Assembly: GCA_025352185.1 (NCBI GenBank)
Contig: JANXTV010000440.1
Span: forward strand, 1 to 8,466
Reading direction: 5' to 3'
Length of the DNA: 8,466 nt
From: Oligoflexia bacterium
GTDB lineage: Bacteria; Bdellovibrionota; UBA1018
The notes beneath the pieces are model-generated. The model was not told the origin of the DNA, ran no database searches, and saw only the letters and a list, made by a program, of their open reading frames with translations. This document shows, piece by piece, positions 1 through 5,808 of the stretch. The position numbers and the translations under genes were made by a program. Every line of letters begins with the position of its first letter. The first letter of the stretch is position 1.

Positions 1-229
1 GAGTCTCACGATTAACTCGTGCACCGAAAACCGCGTCGGCATCATGCTGATCCCGCATACCTGGACCCACACCCGCTTCCAGGAAATTAAAGTCGGCGAC
101 TTCGTGAATATCGAAGTCGACGCCACCGCGAAGTACATCGCGAAATTTGTCGAAAGCTACGTCGCCGAATACCTCGAAAAATCTCCGAAATTACCCTCAC
201 CTTTGAATCTCTCCCGGAGCACTCCATGA
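1..229 (+). CDS. ribE: Riboflavin synthase alpha chain, C-terminal end (partial)
   Basis: Only the last 75 codons lie in the window; the reading frame enters at base 2 and the gene starts upstream. The enzyme joins two molecules of 6,7-dimethyl-8-ribityllumazine to give riboflavin plus the pyrimidine that RibH reuses. The visible part is the end of the second lumazine-binding (beta-barrel) domain: SLTINSC near the left edge, then MLIPHTWTHTRF, then KVGDFVNIEVDATAKYIAKF and the C-terminal helix FVESYVAEYLEK that mediates trimer contacts in this family. The stop TGA overlaps the ribBA start as ATGA (226-229), so translation of the two is probably coupled. The gene order ribE-ribBA-ribH supports the call. 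Any upstream promoter or FMN riboswitch is outside the window. Confidence 0.93.
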   Translation, partial: SLTINSCTENRVGIMLIPHTWTHTRFQEIKVGDFVNIEVDATAKYIAKFVESYVAEYLEKSPKLPSPLNLSRSTP

Positions 230-1458
230 GCCCTCACACTCCCTCGATCGACACTCCCCTAGCCCTCGCTGCCGAACGATTAAAGAACGGAAAGATGATC
301 ATCCTCGTCGATGACGAAGACCGCGAAAACGAAGGCGACCTGGTGCTCGCCGCGGAATTCATCACTCCCGAAGCCGTAAATTTTATGGCGACCCATGCGC
401 GGGGTTTAATCTGCCTCACGCTGCCGGGCGAACGCATCGACACACTCAATCTTTCGATGATGACGGCCCAAAACCGATCTCCTAAGAAGACTGCATTCAC
501 CGTCTCGATCGAAGCGCGCGAAGGCGTGACGACCGGAATTTCCGCCCACGACCGCGCCCAGACGATTCGCGTCGCCGTCGACCCGGCGAAGGGCGCAGAC
601 GATATTATTTCTCCCGGCCATATTTTTCCGCTCCGCGCGGTCGACGGTGGGGTTCTCGTCCGAGCCGGCCACACCGAAGGATCGATCGACCTCGCGAAAA
701 TCGCGGGACTTCGCCCGGCCGCGGTGATCTGCGAAATCATGAAGGACGACGGCACGATGGCGCGCCTCGCGGACCTTAAAGTTTTCTCCGCGAAATTCGA
801 TATTCCGATCGTCAGCATTAAAGAAGTGATCGCCCACCGCATGGAGCGCGAAGCGCTAATCGAACCGGTGGCGAAGACGCGCTTTCCTTCCCAGTTCTCT
901 TCGACCGAGATGGAACTCCACGCCTTTCGGAGCACGATCGATGGGACCGAACATATCGCGATTGTCCGCGGCCCCCTCACGAATCCCGTCCTCGTCCGCG
1001 TCCACAGCGAATGCCTGACGGGCGATGCGCTCGGCTCGCTCCGCTGCGATTGCGGACCGCAGCTCCAGTCGGCATTAAAGCAGATCGACGAAAGCGGAAA
1101 CGGAGTGCTGGTCTACATGCGCCGCCACGAGGGACGCGGGATCGGGCTCGGGAATAAAATTAAAGCCTACGCGCTCCAAGACCAGGGCATGGATACGGTC
1201 GAAGCCGATCGGCATTTAGGTTTCAAGGCCGACCTTCGGCACTACGGTCTCGGCGCGCAAATTCTTCGCCACCTCGGCGTGAAGGAAATTAAGCTCCTCA
1301 CGAATAATCCTAAAAAAATCGTCGGACTCGATGGGTACGGCCTGAAGGTCGTCGAACGGGTACCGATCGAAATTAATCCGAACGTCCATAACCGCGCCTA
1401 CCTCGCTACGAAAAAGGAAAAGCTCGGTCACCACCTGAACCTCGTCGATGGAAAATAA
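226..1458 (+). CDS. ribBA: Bifunctional DHBP synthase / GTP cyclohydrolase II
   Basis: This 410-residue cytosolic enzyme carries out both entry steps of riboflavin synthesis. Residues about 10-205 are 3,4-dihydroxy-2-butanone-4-phosphate synthase (from ribulose 5-phosphate): the acidic metal/substrate loop DDEDRENEGD (29-38), GLICL with Cys63, EGVTTGISAHDR (99-110), HTE (149-151) and CEIM (169-172). Residues about 210-405 are GTP cyclohydrolase II: zinc ligands Cys263, Cys274 and Cys276 in SECLTGDALGSLRCDC, EGRGIGL (302-308), Asp336 and Arg338 matching the E. coli RibA proton acceptor and nucleophile, and LTNNPKK (358-364). All key residues of both halves are present, so both activities are expected. 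The start is ATG 226, supported by GGAG at 216-219 and by the ATGA overlap with ribE. Length is normal for the family. Confidence 0.97.
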   Translation: MSPHTPSIDTPLALAAERLKNGKMIILVDDEDRENEGDLVLAAEFITPEAVNFMATHARGLICLTLPGERIDTLNLSMMTAQNRSPKKTAFTVSIEAREGVTTGISAHDRAQTIRVAVDPAKGADDIISPGHIFPLRAVDGGVLVRAGHTEGSIDLAKIAGLRPAAVICEIMKDDGTMARLADLKVFSAKFDIPIVSIKEVIAHRMEREALIEPVAKTRFPSQFSSTEMELHAFRSTIDGTEHIAIVRGPLTNPVLVRVHSECLTGDALGSLRCDCGPQLQSALKQIDESGNGVLVYMRRHEGRGIGLGNKIKAYALQDQGMDTVEADRHLGFKADLRHYGLGAQILRHLGVKEIKLLTNNPKKIVGLDGYGLKVVERVPIEINPNVHNRAYLATKKEKLGHHLNLVDGK

Positions 1459-1459
1459 A

Positions 1460-1951
1460 ATGGCGAAAAAAATATCCAAGAAACCAAAGCCGACCGGTAA
1501 ACGATTTACCAAACCGATTCCCCTCGATCGCTTCGCGATTCTCGTCAGCCAGTTTAATCCCGAAGTCACCCACGGGTTACTCGCCGGCGCGGTCGAGTTC
1601 CTCGCCGAAATGGGCATCACCCAGTCGCCCGAGGATATTTTCGCGGCGCCGGGCGCGTTCGAAATCCCGCTCCTCGCTCAGACACTCGCCCGAACGAAAC
1701 GGTACCGCGGCGTGATCTGTCTCGGGTGCGTGATTAAGGGCGATACGGCGCACTTCGAATTTATTTCCCTCGGCGCGACGATCGGGATCGTCCAGGCGAC
1801 CCTCGCGACCGAAGTCCCGATTACGTTTGGGATTCTCACGACCTATACCGACGAGCAGGCGCAGGTTCGAAGTCGGACGAATTCCGAGAATAAAGGGCGC
1901 GAGGCCGCGGCCGCCTGCTACCAGAGTGCGCGCCTGCTCCAAACTTTCTAG
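1460..1951 (+). CDS. ribH: 6,7-dimethyl-8-ribityllumazine synthase
   Basis: Lumazine synthase condenses the RibBA-derived butanone phosphate with 5-amino-6-ribitylaminouracil; family members assemble as pentamers or 60-mer shells. Visible landmarks (numbered from ATG 1460): ILVSQFN with Phe32 stacking on the substrate, PGAFEIP (64-70), GCVIKGDTAHFEF (89-101) with His98 as the likely proton donor, FGILTT (123-128) and NKGREAA (144-150). I prefer ATG 1460, one base after the ribBA stop, because GGA at 1450-1452 gives a weak ribosome binding site; an in-frame ATG at 1448 would add four residues and overlap ribBA by 11 bp but has no such site. The Lys/Pro-rich first 20 or so residues precede the usual family start and are probably a disordered extension. 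It is the last recognisable riboflavin gene; nusB, often next to ribH, is not here. Confidence 0.96.
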   Translation: MAKKISKKPKPTGKRFTKPIPLDRFAILVSQFNPEVTHGLLAGAVEFLAEMGITQSPEDIFAAPGAFEIPLLAQTLARTKRYRGVICLGCVIKGDTAHFEFISLGATIGIVQATLATEVPITFGILTTYTDEQAQVRSRTNSENKGREAAAACYQSARLLQTF

Positions 1952-1963
1952 TCCACCCTTCCT

Positions 1964-1968
1964 AGGAG
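1964..1968 (+). promoter_or_regulatory. Strong ribosome binding site of the Cys-rich protein gene
   Basis: AGGAG lies six bases before ATG 1975, in the 23-bp gap after ribH. It decides the start of the small gene and argues that this short ORF is real. Confidence 0.75.
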
Positions 1969-1974
1969 CCCCGA

Positions 1975-2442
1975 ATGAAACCGCTTCCCCCGACATCCCT
2001 GATCCGTTTACTGATACGTTTACTGCGCCGTTCACTTCCCTGCCTGGTCTCCCTTATTCTCCCGGGTTTACTCCTCGCACTCGCTAGTGCCGTGATCCTT
2101 CCGTCCGCGCACGCGAAACTGGATCCCGCCGACGCGGTAAAGAAACCCGCGAAGAAGGCGCCCGCTCCCTCTCCGAAGGCAAAACCCGAAGACGCCTACG
2201 CTTGGAAGTTTTATTTCACCCAGAGGGGGAACGCCGTTTCGAAGTGTACGAAGATCAGCCTGCGGAAAGCCCAGGAACTCGTGAGGGATAAAACCTGCGC
2301 TCCGTTTAAGGGCGAAAACCCACCGCTGCTGGAGACGACCTCCCGGTGCGGAAAAGAGGGCGGAAAGTTCCTCTATATCTTCGAGACCGAAGAGAAGTGC
2401 ACCGAAGCCTGTAAAGACGCCGAAGATGGGGCCGCGAGCTAA
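1975..2442 (+). CDS. Small exported Cys-rich protein of unknown function
   Basis: I do not recognise a family. The 155-residue product has an Arg-rich start, a hydrophobic segment (about 24-42) and a likely signal peptidase I site after PSAHA (residue 47). A Lys/Pro/Ala linker follows (about 48-72), then a compact basic domain with five cysteines at 91, 108, 125, 142 and 146, so the first four are exactly 17 residues apart. The end, FETEEKCTEAC (136-146), looks like the last helix of Kunitz/BPTI domains, but the rest of the Kunitz cysteine pattern is absent, so I do not call it one. The start is fixed by AGGAG at 1964-1968, six bases before ATG. It begins 23 bp after ribH and is probably read through from the riboflavin operon. 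It lies next to an exported cysteine protease, which suggests, but does not show, a shared role. Confidence 0.75.
   Translation: MKPLPPTSLIRLLIRLLRRSLPCLVSLILPGLLLALASAVILPSAHAKLDPADAVKKPAKKAPAPSPKAKPEDAYAWKFYFTQRGNAVSKCTKISLRKAQELVRDKTCAPFKGENPPLLETTSRCGKEGGKFLYIFETEEKCTEACKDAEDGAAS
2005..2040 (+). repeat. Three 12-bp tandem units in a signal-peptide coding region
   Basis: Two exact copies of CGTTTACTG (2005-2013 and 2017-2025) are followed at the same 12-bp period by a diverged third (CGTTCACTT at 2029-2037). In frame they encode RLLI, RLLR and RSLP, which lengthens the Arg-rich start of the signal peptide of the Cys-rich protein. This looks like a local in-frame duplication. Confidence 0.6.
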
Positions 2443-2519
2443 GCACCGTCTCGCCTGGGGCCCGCTATCTATTTAAAATGATGCATAAATAAGTTATCAC
2501 GCGCAGCGTTTAATCTTAC

Positions 2520-2548
2520 TTGTCTAAAGAAGTCAGCTACTGTACTTT
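2520..2548 (+). promoter_or_regulatory. Possible promoter of the cysteine protease gene
   Basis: TTGTCT (2520-2525; 4 of 6 to TTGACA), 17 bases, then TACTTT (2543-2548; 3 of 6 to TATAAT). The -10 match is weak. The position is notable: transcription would start around 2555, only about two bases before ATG 2557, and no Shine-Dalgarno sequence precedes that ATG. The 114-bp spacer (2443-2556) is AT-richer than its surroundings and holds no ORF or convincing hairpin; alternative -10-like patches occur at about 2470-2500. Confidence 0.3.
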
Positions 2549-2556
2549 GCCCGCCT

Positions 2557-3795
2557 ATGCGGACTCTCTTCACCCTGTCGGCTTTCGCCCTCGTCCTCGG
2601 AATCGGCAGCGGGTACGCAGCTCCCTCCCCTACGCCCAGCCCCGAACCTACGGCCCTGCCGATCCTCCACCCGGACGTCCTCAGGAGATTCGAACCCATC
2701 GGAAAACCCGTCGATCACACTTCCGTGAAAGACCAGGGGAACGTCGGCTTCTGCTGGTCGTATTCATCGACGGGACGGATCGAGTCCGAGTTTCTCCGTA
2801 AAACGGGGAAGGCCCTCGACCTCTCCGAAGAATACATCGGATTTTTCCACATCTACGATCAGATCCTCGCCTTCGCCCCGACCTACTTTACGACCTTCGA
2901 AAAGAAACCCGGGAAGAGCGGATTCGGAGCGGGCCTGATCATCTATTTCTTCTTTCATCCGGGCGAGGGCGCTCCCGACTTAACCCTCGCGAATACCCTC
3001 ATCGATAAATACGGAATCGTACCGGAGTCGGCCTTCAATTATAAAATCCACGGCGGCTTCTTCCAAAAATCAGTCGAAGGACGCGTTCGCCGTTTTATTA
3101 ACCAGGTCCTCCGCGATCCCGTACGGAACCGCGAATTCCGGGAGACGAACGTCGACGGCACCCTATCCTCCCGGCCGAATCCCGGGAAAATTCTGACCGC
3201 GCTGGCGAAGATCTATACCCTAGAATCCGAGTTCGACGCGAAACCCGCGCCCGGAGCTCTGTGCAACTCCTGCCGCCTACTGAACGCAATTCAAGGGTTC
3301 ACGTTTGCGGGGACCACTTACACGCCGAAATCGTTCGCAAAAAATTATCTCGGTTTTAAAGCCTCCGACTATGAGCAGATCACCGTCACGGAAAAAAACC
3401 AGGCGGAAGTACTCACCCGTCTCGGAGCCGCGCTCGATGCGGGCCAGCCCGCGGAGATTGGAATTACGCTTTTTAACGGCTACGACGTCGCTCATAAAAC
3501 GAGTGGAGTCTTCGCACCCGAGAGCTGCGGAAAAACGGCCGTGTGTGAAGCCGCCGGCGGGCACGCACTCCTCGTCGTGAACCGGACGATGGATCCGCGG
3601 ACTCGAGCCCTAAATGGAATCGTCGTACGAAACTCTTGGGGAACCGAATTCGGACGCGACGCCGACGGTGATCGCTCCGCGACGAAAGGCTACGATATCG
3701 TCACGATCGATTACTTGAACGAACTCTTTAGTAAAGCGAAGGTCGAAGCAAACGAATCGCGCGAGTGGTCGTTACTCCTGAAGAAAACTCCGTGA
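2557..3795 (+). CDS. Exported papain-fold (C1 family) cysteine protease
   Basis: A 412-residue exported peptidase. Residues 1-21 form a signal peptide (RTLFTLSAFALVLG core, cleavage near GYAA), followed by a Pro/Thr/Ser linker (about 23-38). The active site is complete: oxyanion Gln60 and nucleophile Cys66 in VKDQGNVGFCWSYS (57-70), His336 in GGHALLVV (334-341), and Asn359 in VRNSWGTEFG (357-366). LDLSEEYIGFFHIYDQI (87-103) resembles the helix after the active site in bleomycin hydrolase-like enzymes. Four cysteines outside the active site (236, 239, 324, 330) could form disulfides. There is no I29-type inhibitory propeptide: fewer than 40 residues separate the signal from the catalytic domain. 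A 180-residue stretch between the Cys and His motifs has no motif I recognise. ATG 2557 is chosen because the signal peptide starts there; no Shine-Dalgarno is visible. The 3' end overlaps the convergent haem-protein gene. Confidence 0.9.
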   Translation: MRTLFTLSAFALVLGIGSGYAAPSPTPSPEPTALPILHPDVLRRFEPIGKPVDHTSVKDQGNVGFCWSYSSTGRIESEFLRKTGKALDLSEEYIGFFHIYDQILAFAPTYFTTFEKKPGKSGFGAGLIIYFFFHPGEGAPDLTLANTLIDKYGIVPESAFNYKIHGGFFQKSVEGRVRRFINQVLRDPVRNREFRETNVDGTLSSRPNPGKILTALAKIYTLESEFDAKPAPGALCNSCRLLNAIQGFTFAGTTYTPKSFAKNYLGFKASDYEQITVTEKNQAEVLTRLGAALDAGQPAEIGITLFNGYDVAHKTSGVFAPESCGKTAVCEAAGGHALLVVNRTMDPRTRALNGIVVRNSWGTEFGRDADGDRSATKGYDIVTIDYLNELFSKAKVEANESREWSLLLKKTP

Positions 3796-5029
3796 CGAAA
3801 CGTTCCGTCACCCGCGGACAGAGACGCTTTAAGTTCGACGAGTAAACCGCCGCGAAAAAATAAGGGTCCGGAACGAACGTCGAATCGAGGCCACGAAAAA
3901 ACTTCCCTTCATCCTCCGCGTAACGGGGGAGTGACTGTAGTCCAGCGAGTGCTTCCGTTAACACGGCATCTCCCTCAGCCGCGCCCTCTAGGACGGCGAC
4001 CGCCGAAGCTTTCGTAAAAGAACCGTAGCCCGCGAGGTGCTCAAAATCATTTTGGGGAGGCGGTGACTTTCCCGCCGGGTCATCGAAAATTCGCGTCGTC
4101 AGCGGGCCCGAACGCATGCCCAATCGCTCGTAGAGACGAGGGAGTGAAATATCTTCGCGCCAATGCTTACCCGATGCATTTAAACGCGCGGTCTGCGCGG
4201 CAGAAAAGGAGCACCCCAGACTGGTGACGGCGAATCCGTACGCGAGGTCCTTTGGCAGATAATTCCCTATCAGCCGAGCTGCCCGTAGCGCGTTCATTCG
4301 CGTGGTTGCCTCCGTGAACCGCAGATTCGGTCGATCGCGGAGGATTCCTCTTCCGCCGTAGGGTGCGAGCGTTTCGCTACCCTGGATCAGGTGCCGATAC
4401 CGAGGGTGAGCCGCACGCGAGGCCGTGAATGCTGCATAATTTTTCTGCTCCTCGGGAGTGAGCGAATCATCGGCCGAGCCGTAAACCCCCGGCCACTTCG
4501 GGTACGCATCCCAGTTAGGGCGTGGATCCGCTCCCCCGTGACATCCGAGGCACGATACTTTTCCGTCCGCCGTTCTCCCCCGCTCCGAAAACTGGGCCGT
4601 CGTTAACCCGTTCGTGCGTGACGGAAATTCGATTTGCCGAAAATCGAACGCGCGTTCTTGAATTCGGAACTGAATGCATTCCAGCTCGCTCCCCCCGTCC
4701 ATCTCCGGGGATCCCGAAAAAGCACAGGTGAGGCTCGCATCGTTTCCAAAGAGAACGGTCCGGGGCACGAGCGGCGACGCCCCCTGCAGACTGCGACTCC
4801 GGTAAAGGAGGGTATAATTCGCGCGGAGCTCCTCGGACAGAAGCGGGAGCAACGTTTCAATCGAGGTAATCGAATGGGACTGAACCAGTGAAACGAGATT
4901 TTCGTACGTAAAGGGTTCGGCCGCGACGACGGGACGGGCGATATAAAAGAGCGAGACTCCCGAGAGGAGAACGAAAACGAGTCCGGCACTCAGGCGAGAG
5001 GTAATCAGCGATCGGCATCCGTGCTTCAC
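3728..5029 (-). CDS. Exported monohaem c-type cytochrome-like protein
   Basis: A 433-residue exported protein with one haem c site, CLGCH (160-164), followed by a conserved-looking block PNWDAYPKWPGVYGSADD (171-188). I recall similar CxxCH-(R/P)xWDxYPxWPG proteins of unknown function from other Gram-negative genomes; this is from memory. A signal peptide (hydrophobic 15-30, likely cleavage after VAA at residue 37) sends it to the periplasm, where haem would be attached. His164 is one axial ligand; the second is not evident. Cysteine pairs 102/118 and 273/404 may be disulfides. The start is GTG 5029, with GGAGGG just upstream; an ATG at 5039 is out of frame. It follows the reductase gene by 23 bp and is probably co-transcribed with it. 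Its last 68 bp overlap the convergent protease gene. Substrate and partner are unknown. Confidence 0.82.
   Translation of the reverse strand: MKHGCRSLITSRLSAGLVFVLLSGVSLFYIARPVVAAEPFTYENLVSLVQSHSITSIETLLPLLSEELRANYTLLYRSRSLQGASPLVPRTVLFGNDASLTCAFSGSPEMDGGSELECIQFRIQERAFDFRQIEFPSRTNGLTTAQFSERGRTADGKVSCLGCHGGADPRPNWDAYPKWPGVYGSADDSLTPEEQKNYAAFTASRAAHPRYRHLIQGSETLAPYGGRGILRDRPNLRFTEATTRMNALRAARLIGNYLPKDLAYGFAVTSLGCSFSAAQTARLNASGKHWREDISLPRLYERLGMRSGPLTTRIFDDPAGKSPPPQNDFEHLAGYGSFTKASAVAVLEGAAEGDAVLTEALAGLQSLPRYAEDEGKFFRGLDSTFVPDPYFFAAVYSSNLKRLCPRVTERFVTEFSSGVTTTRAIRLLRPSLY
3792..3811. repeat. 20-bp near-perfect palindrome over the protease stop codon
   Basis: GTGACGAAACGTTCCGTCAC pairs with itself at 9 of 10 positions (one A-C mismatch), centred on AACGTT. 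It contains the protease TGA (3793-3795) and is also inside the coding end of the opposing haem-protein gene, where it encodes VTERFVT. No T-run follows on either strand, so a standard intrinsic terminator is not supported. A protein-binding site, a transcript hairpin between convergent genes, or a chance result of coding are all possible. Confidence 0.45.
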
Positions 5030-5031
5030 TT

Positions 5032-5037
5032 CCCTCC
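5032..5037 (-). promoter_or_regulatory. Ribosome binding site fixing a GTG start
   Basis: On the - strand GGAGGG ends two bases before GTG 5029. The spacing is short, but no other in-frame start sits near the signal peptide, so it supports GTG as the start of the haem-protein gene. Confidence 0.6.
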
Positions 5038-5052
5038 ATGGGACCGCGAAAC

Positions 5053-5808
5053 CTAAAGCTCGTCAAACGAATAGATCCGGCCGGATTCAACGCTCCCGAC
5101 CACGAGGTGTTCCACCAACTTCTTCGCGACCTCGGCCGGGTCCCGGAGTTTCCCCTCCCGGTGGGTTTCGATGTAGCGGCCGACGACCGGAAAATCCGTG
5201 GGCGAAGTCGCGCGCATTTCGGTCTGCATCGGGGTGTCCATCCGGCCGGGCCGAAACCCGATCGATACGATATTTTTTTCCGAGGTGGCACCGAGATACG
5301 GGGCCTCGGAATGAATTCCACGCACAAGCATTTCGAGTGCCGCCTTCGTCGCCGCGTAAAGATTCATCCCGGGAATGGCGTTCGCTGCCGCCGATGACGA
5401 TATGAGAATCAGCCGCGCGGGCAGTTCGTGCGCGACGATGAAGCCGAGGATCGACTGGTAGAGGCGAAAGGGGCCGATTAAATTCACGTCCATCGACTCC
5501 CGCATCTCATCCGGGTCGATCTGCGAAAGGAGGCCGAGCGGCCGGACGATCGACGCATTATGAATGAAGAGCAGTTCGGTGACGGGGCCCTGGAGGAGAG
5601 CTACCTCTTCAAGCTTTTCCCCCAGTGCCGGCAAGAATTCCTCGACCGACTCGAGATCGAACGCGCAGTGAAGGTATTTATCCGAAGACGAAAACTCCAC
5701 AGGCGGCACCCTGCCGAGCCCGAGTATAAAATACTCCCGTCCGAGTAACTCGGCCGTAAGCGCGAGACCCAGGCCCCGCGAGGTGCCGGTGATCACCGCT
5801 AGCTTCAA
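5053..5808 (-). CDS. Short-chain dehydrogenase, sepiapterin/benzil reductase-like
   Basis: A classical 251-residue cytosolic short-chain dehydrogenase/reductase with a Rossmann fold. Visible elements: the nucleotide-binding glycine motif TGTSRGLG (7-14), the NAG-equivalent HNAS (83-86, Ser in place of the usual Gly), catalytic Asn109 in DVNLIGPF, Ser138/139, and YAATK (151-155) with catalytic Tyr151 and Lys155. PGRMDTPM (187-194) matches the PGxxxT segment. The VTGTSRGLG start and HNAS-IVRPLG region recall benzil reductase (YueD) and sepiapterin reductase, which reduce carbonyls with NADPH; the true substrate cannot be told. The start is TTG 5808, which overlaps the htpX stop as TTGA. No Shine-Dalgarno is visible, so translation is probably coupled to htpX. 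Position between a heat-shock type protease and an exported haem protein gives no clear pathway. Confidence 0.88.
   Translation of the reverse strand: MKLAVITGTSRGLGLALTAELLGREYFILGLGRVPPVEFSSSDKYLHCAFDLESVEEFLPALGEKLEEVALLQGPVTELLFIHNASIVRPLGLLSQIDPDEMRESMDVNLIGPFRLYQSILGFIVAHELPARLILISSSAAANAIPGMNLYAATKAALEMLVRGIHSEAPYLGATSEKNIVSIGFRPGRMDTPMQTEMRATSPTDFPVVGRYIETHREGKLRDPAEVAKKLVEHLVVGSVESGRIYSFDEL

Noticed and set aside
1..229. FMN riboswitch for the riboflavin operon
   Set aside because: The operon start is outside the window, so nothing can be said either way.
234..980. Long open frame antisense to ribBA (248 codons)
   Set aside because: It is a by-product of GC-rich codon use in the strongly supported ribBA; the translation has no motif and is Arg/Ser-rich.
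2023..2045. Twin-arginine or lipoprotein signal in the Cys-rich protein (RRSLPC)
   Set aside because: After RR it lacks the Phe/Leu and Lys expected of Tat signals, and SLPC is not a normal lipobox; an AHA cleavage site fits an ordinary signal peptide better.
1577..2087. Open frames overlapping ribH on the - strand and out of frame on the + strand
   Set aside because: They cover ribH and the signal-peptide region of the next gene, and their translations are repetitive in Arg, Gly and Pro with no family likeness.
2240..2415. Kunitz/BPTI domain in the Cys-rich protein
   Set aside because: Only the last part resembles Kunitz; the number and spacing of cysteines do not fit.
2434..2475. Possible terminator after the Cys-rich gene (GCGAG ... 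CTCGC)
   Set aside because: The stem is only 5 bp with an 11-base loop and has no T-run.
3655..3675. Calcium-loop-like DADGD in the protease (residues 368-372)
   Set aside because: Only part of the DxDxDG pattern is present and no closing Glu is placed correctly; it lies right after the Asn active-site motif and is probably just a loop.
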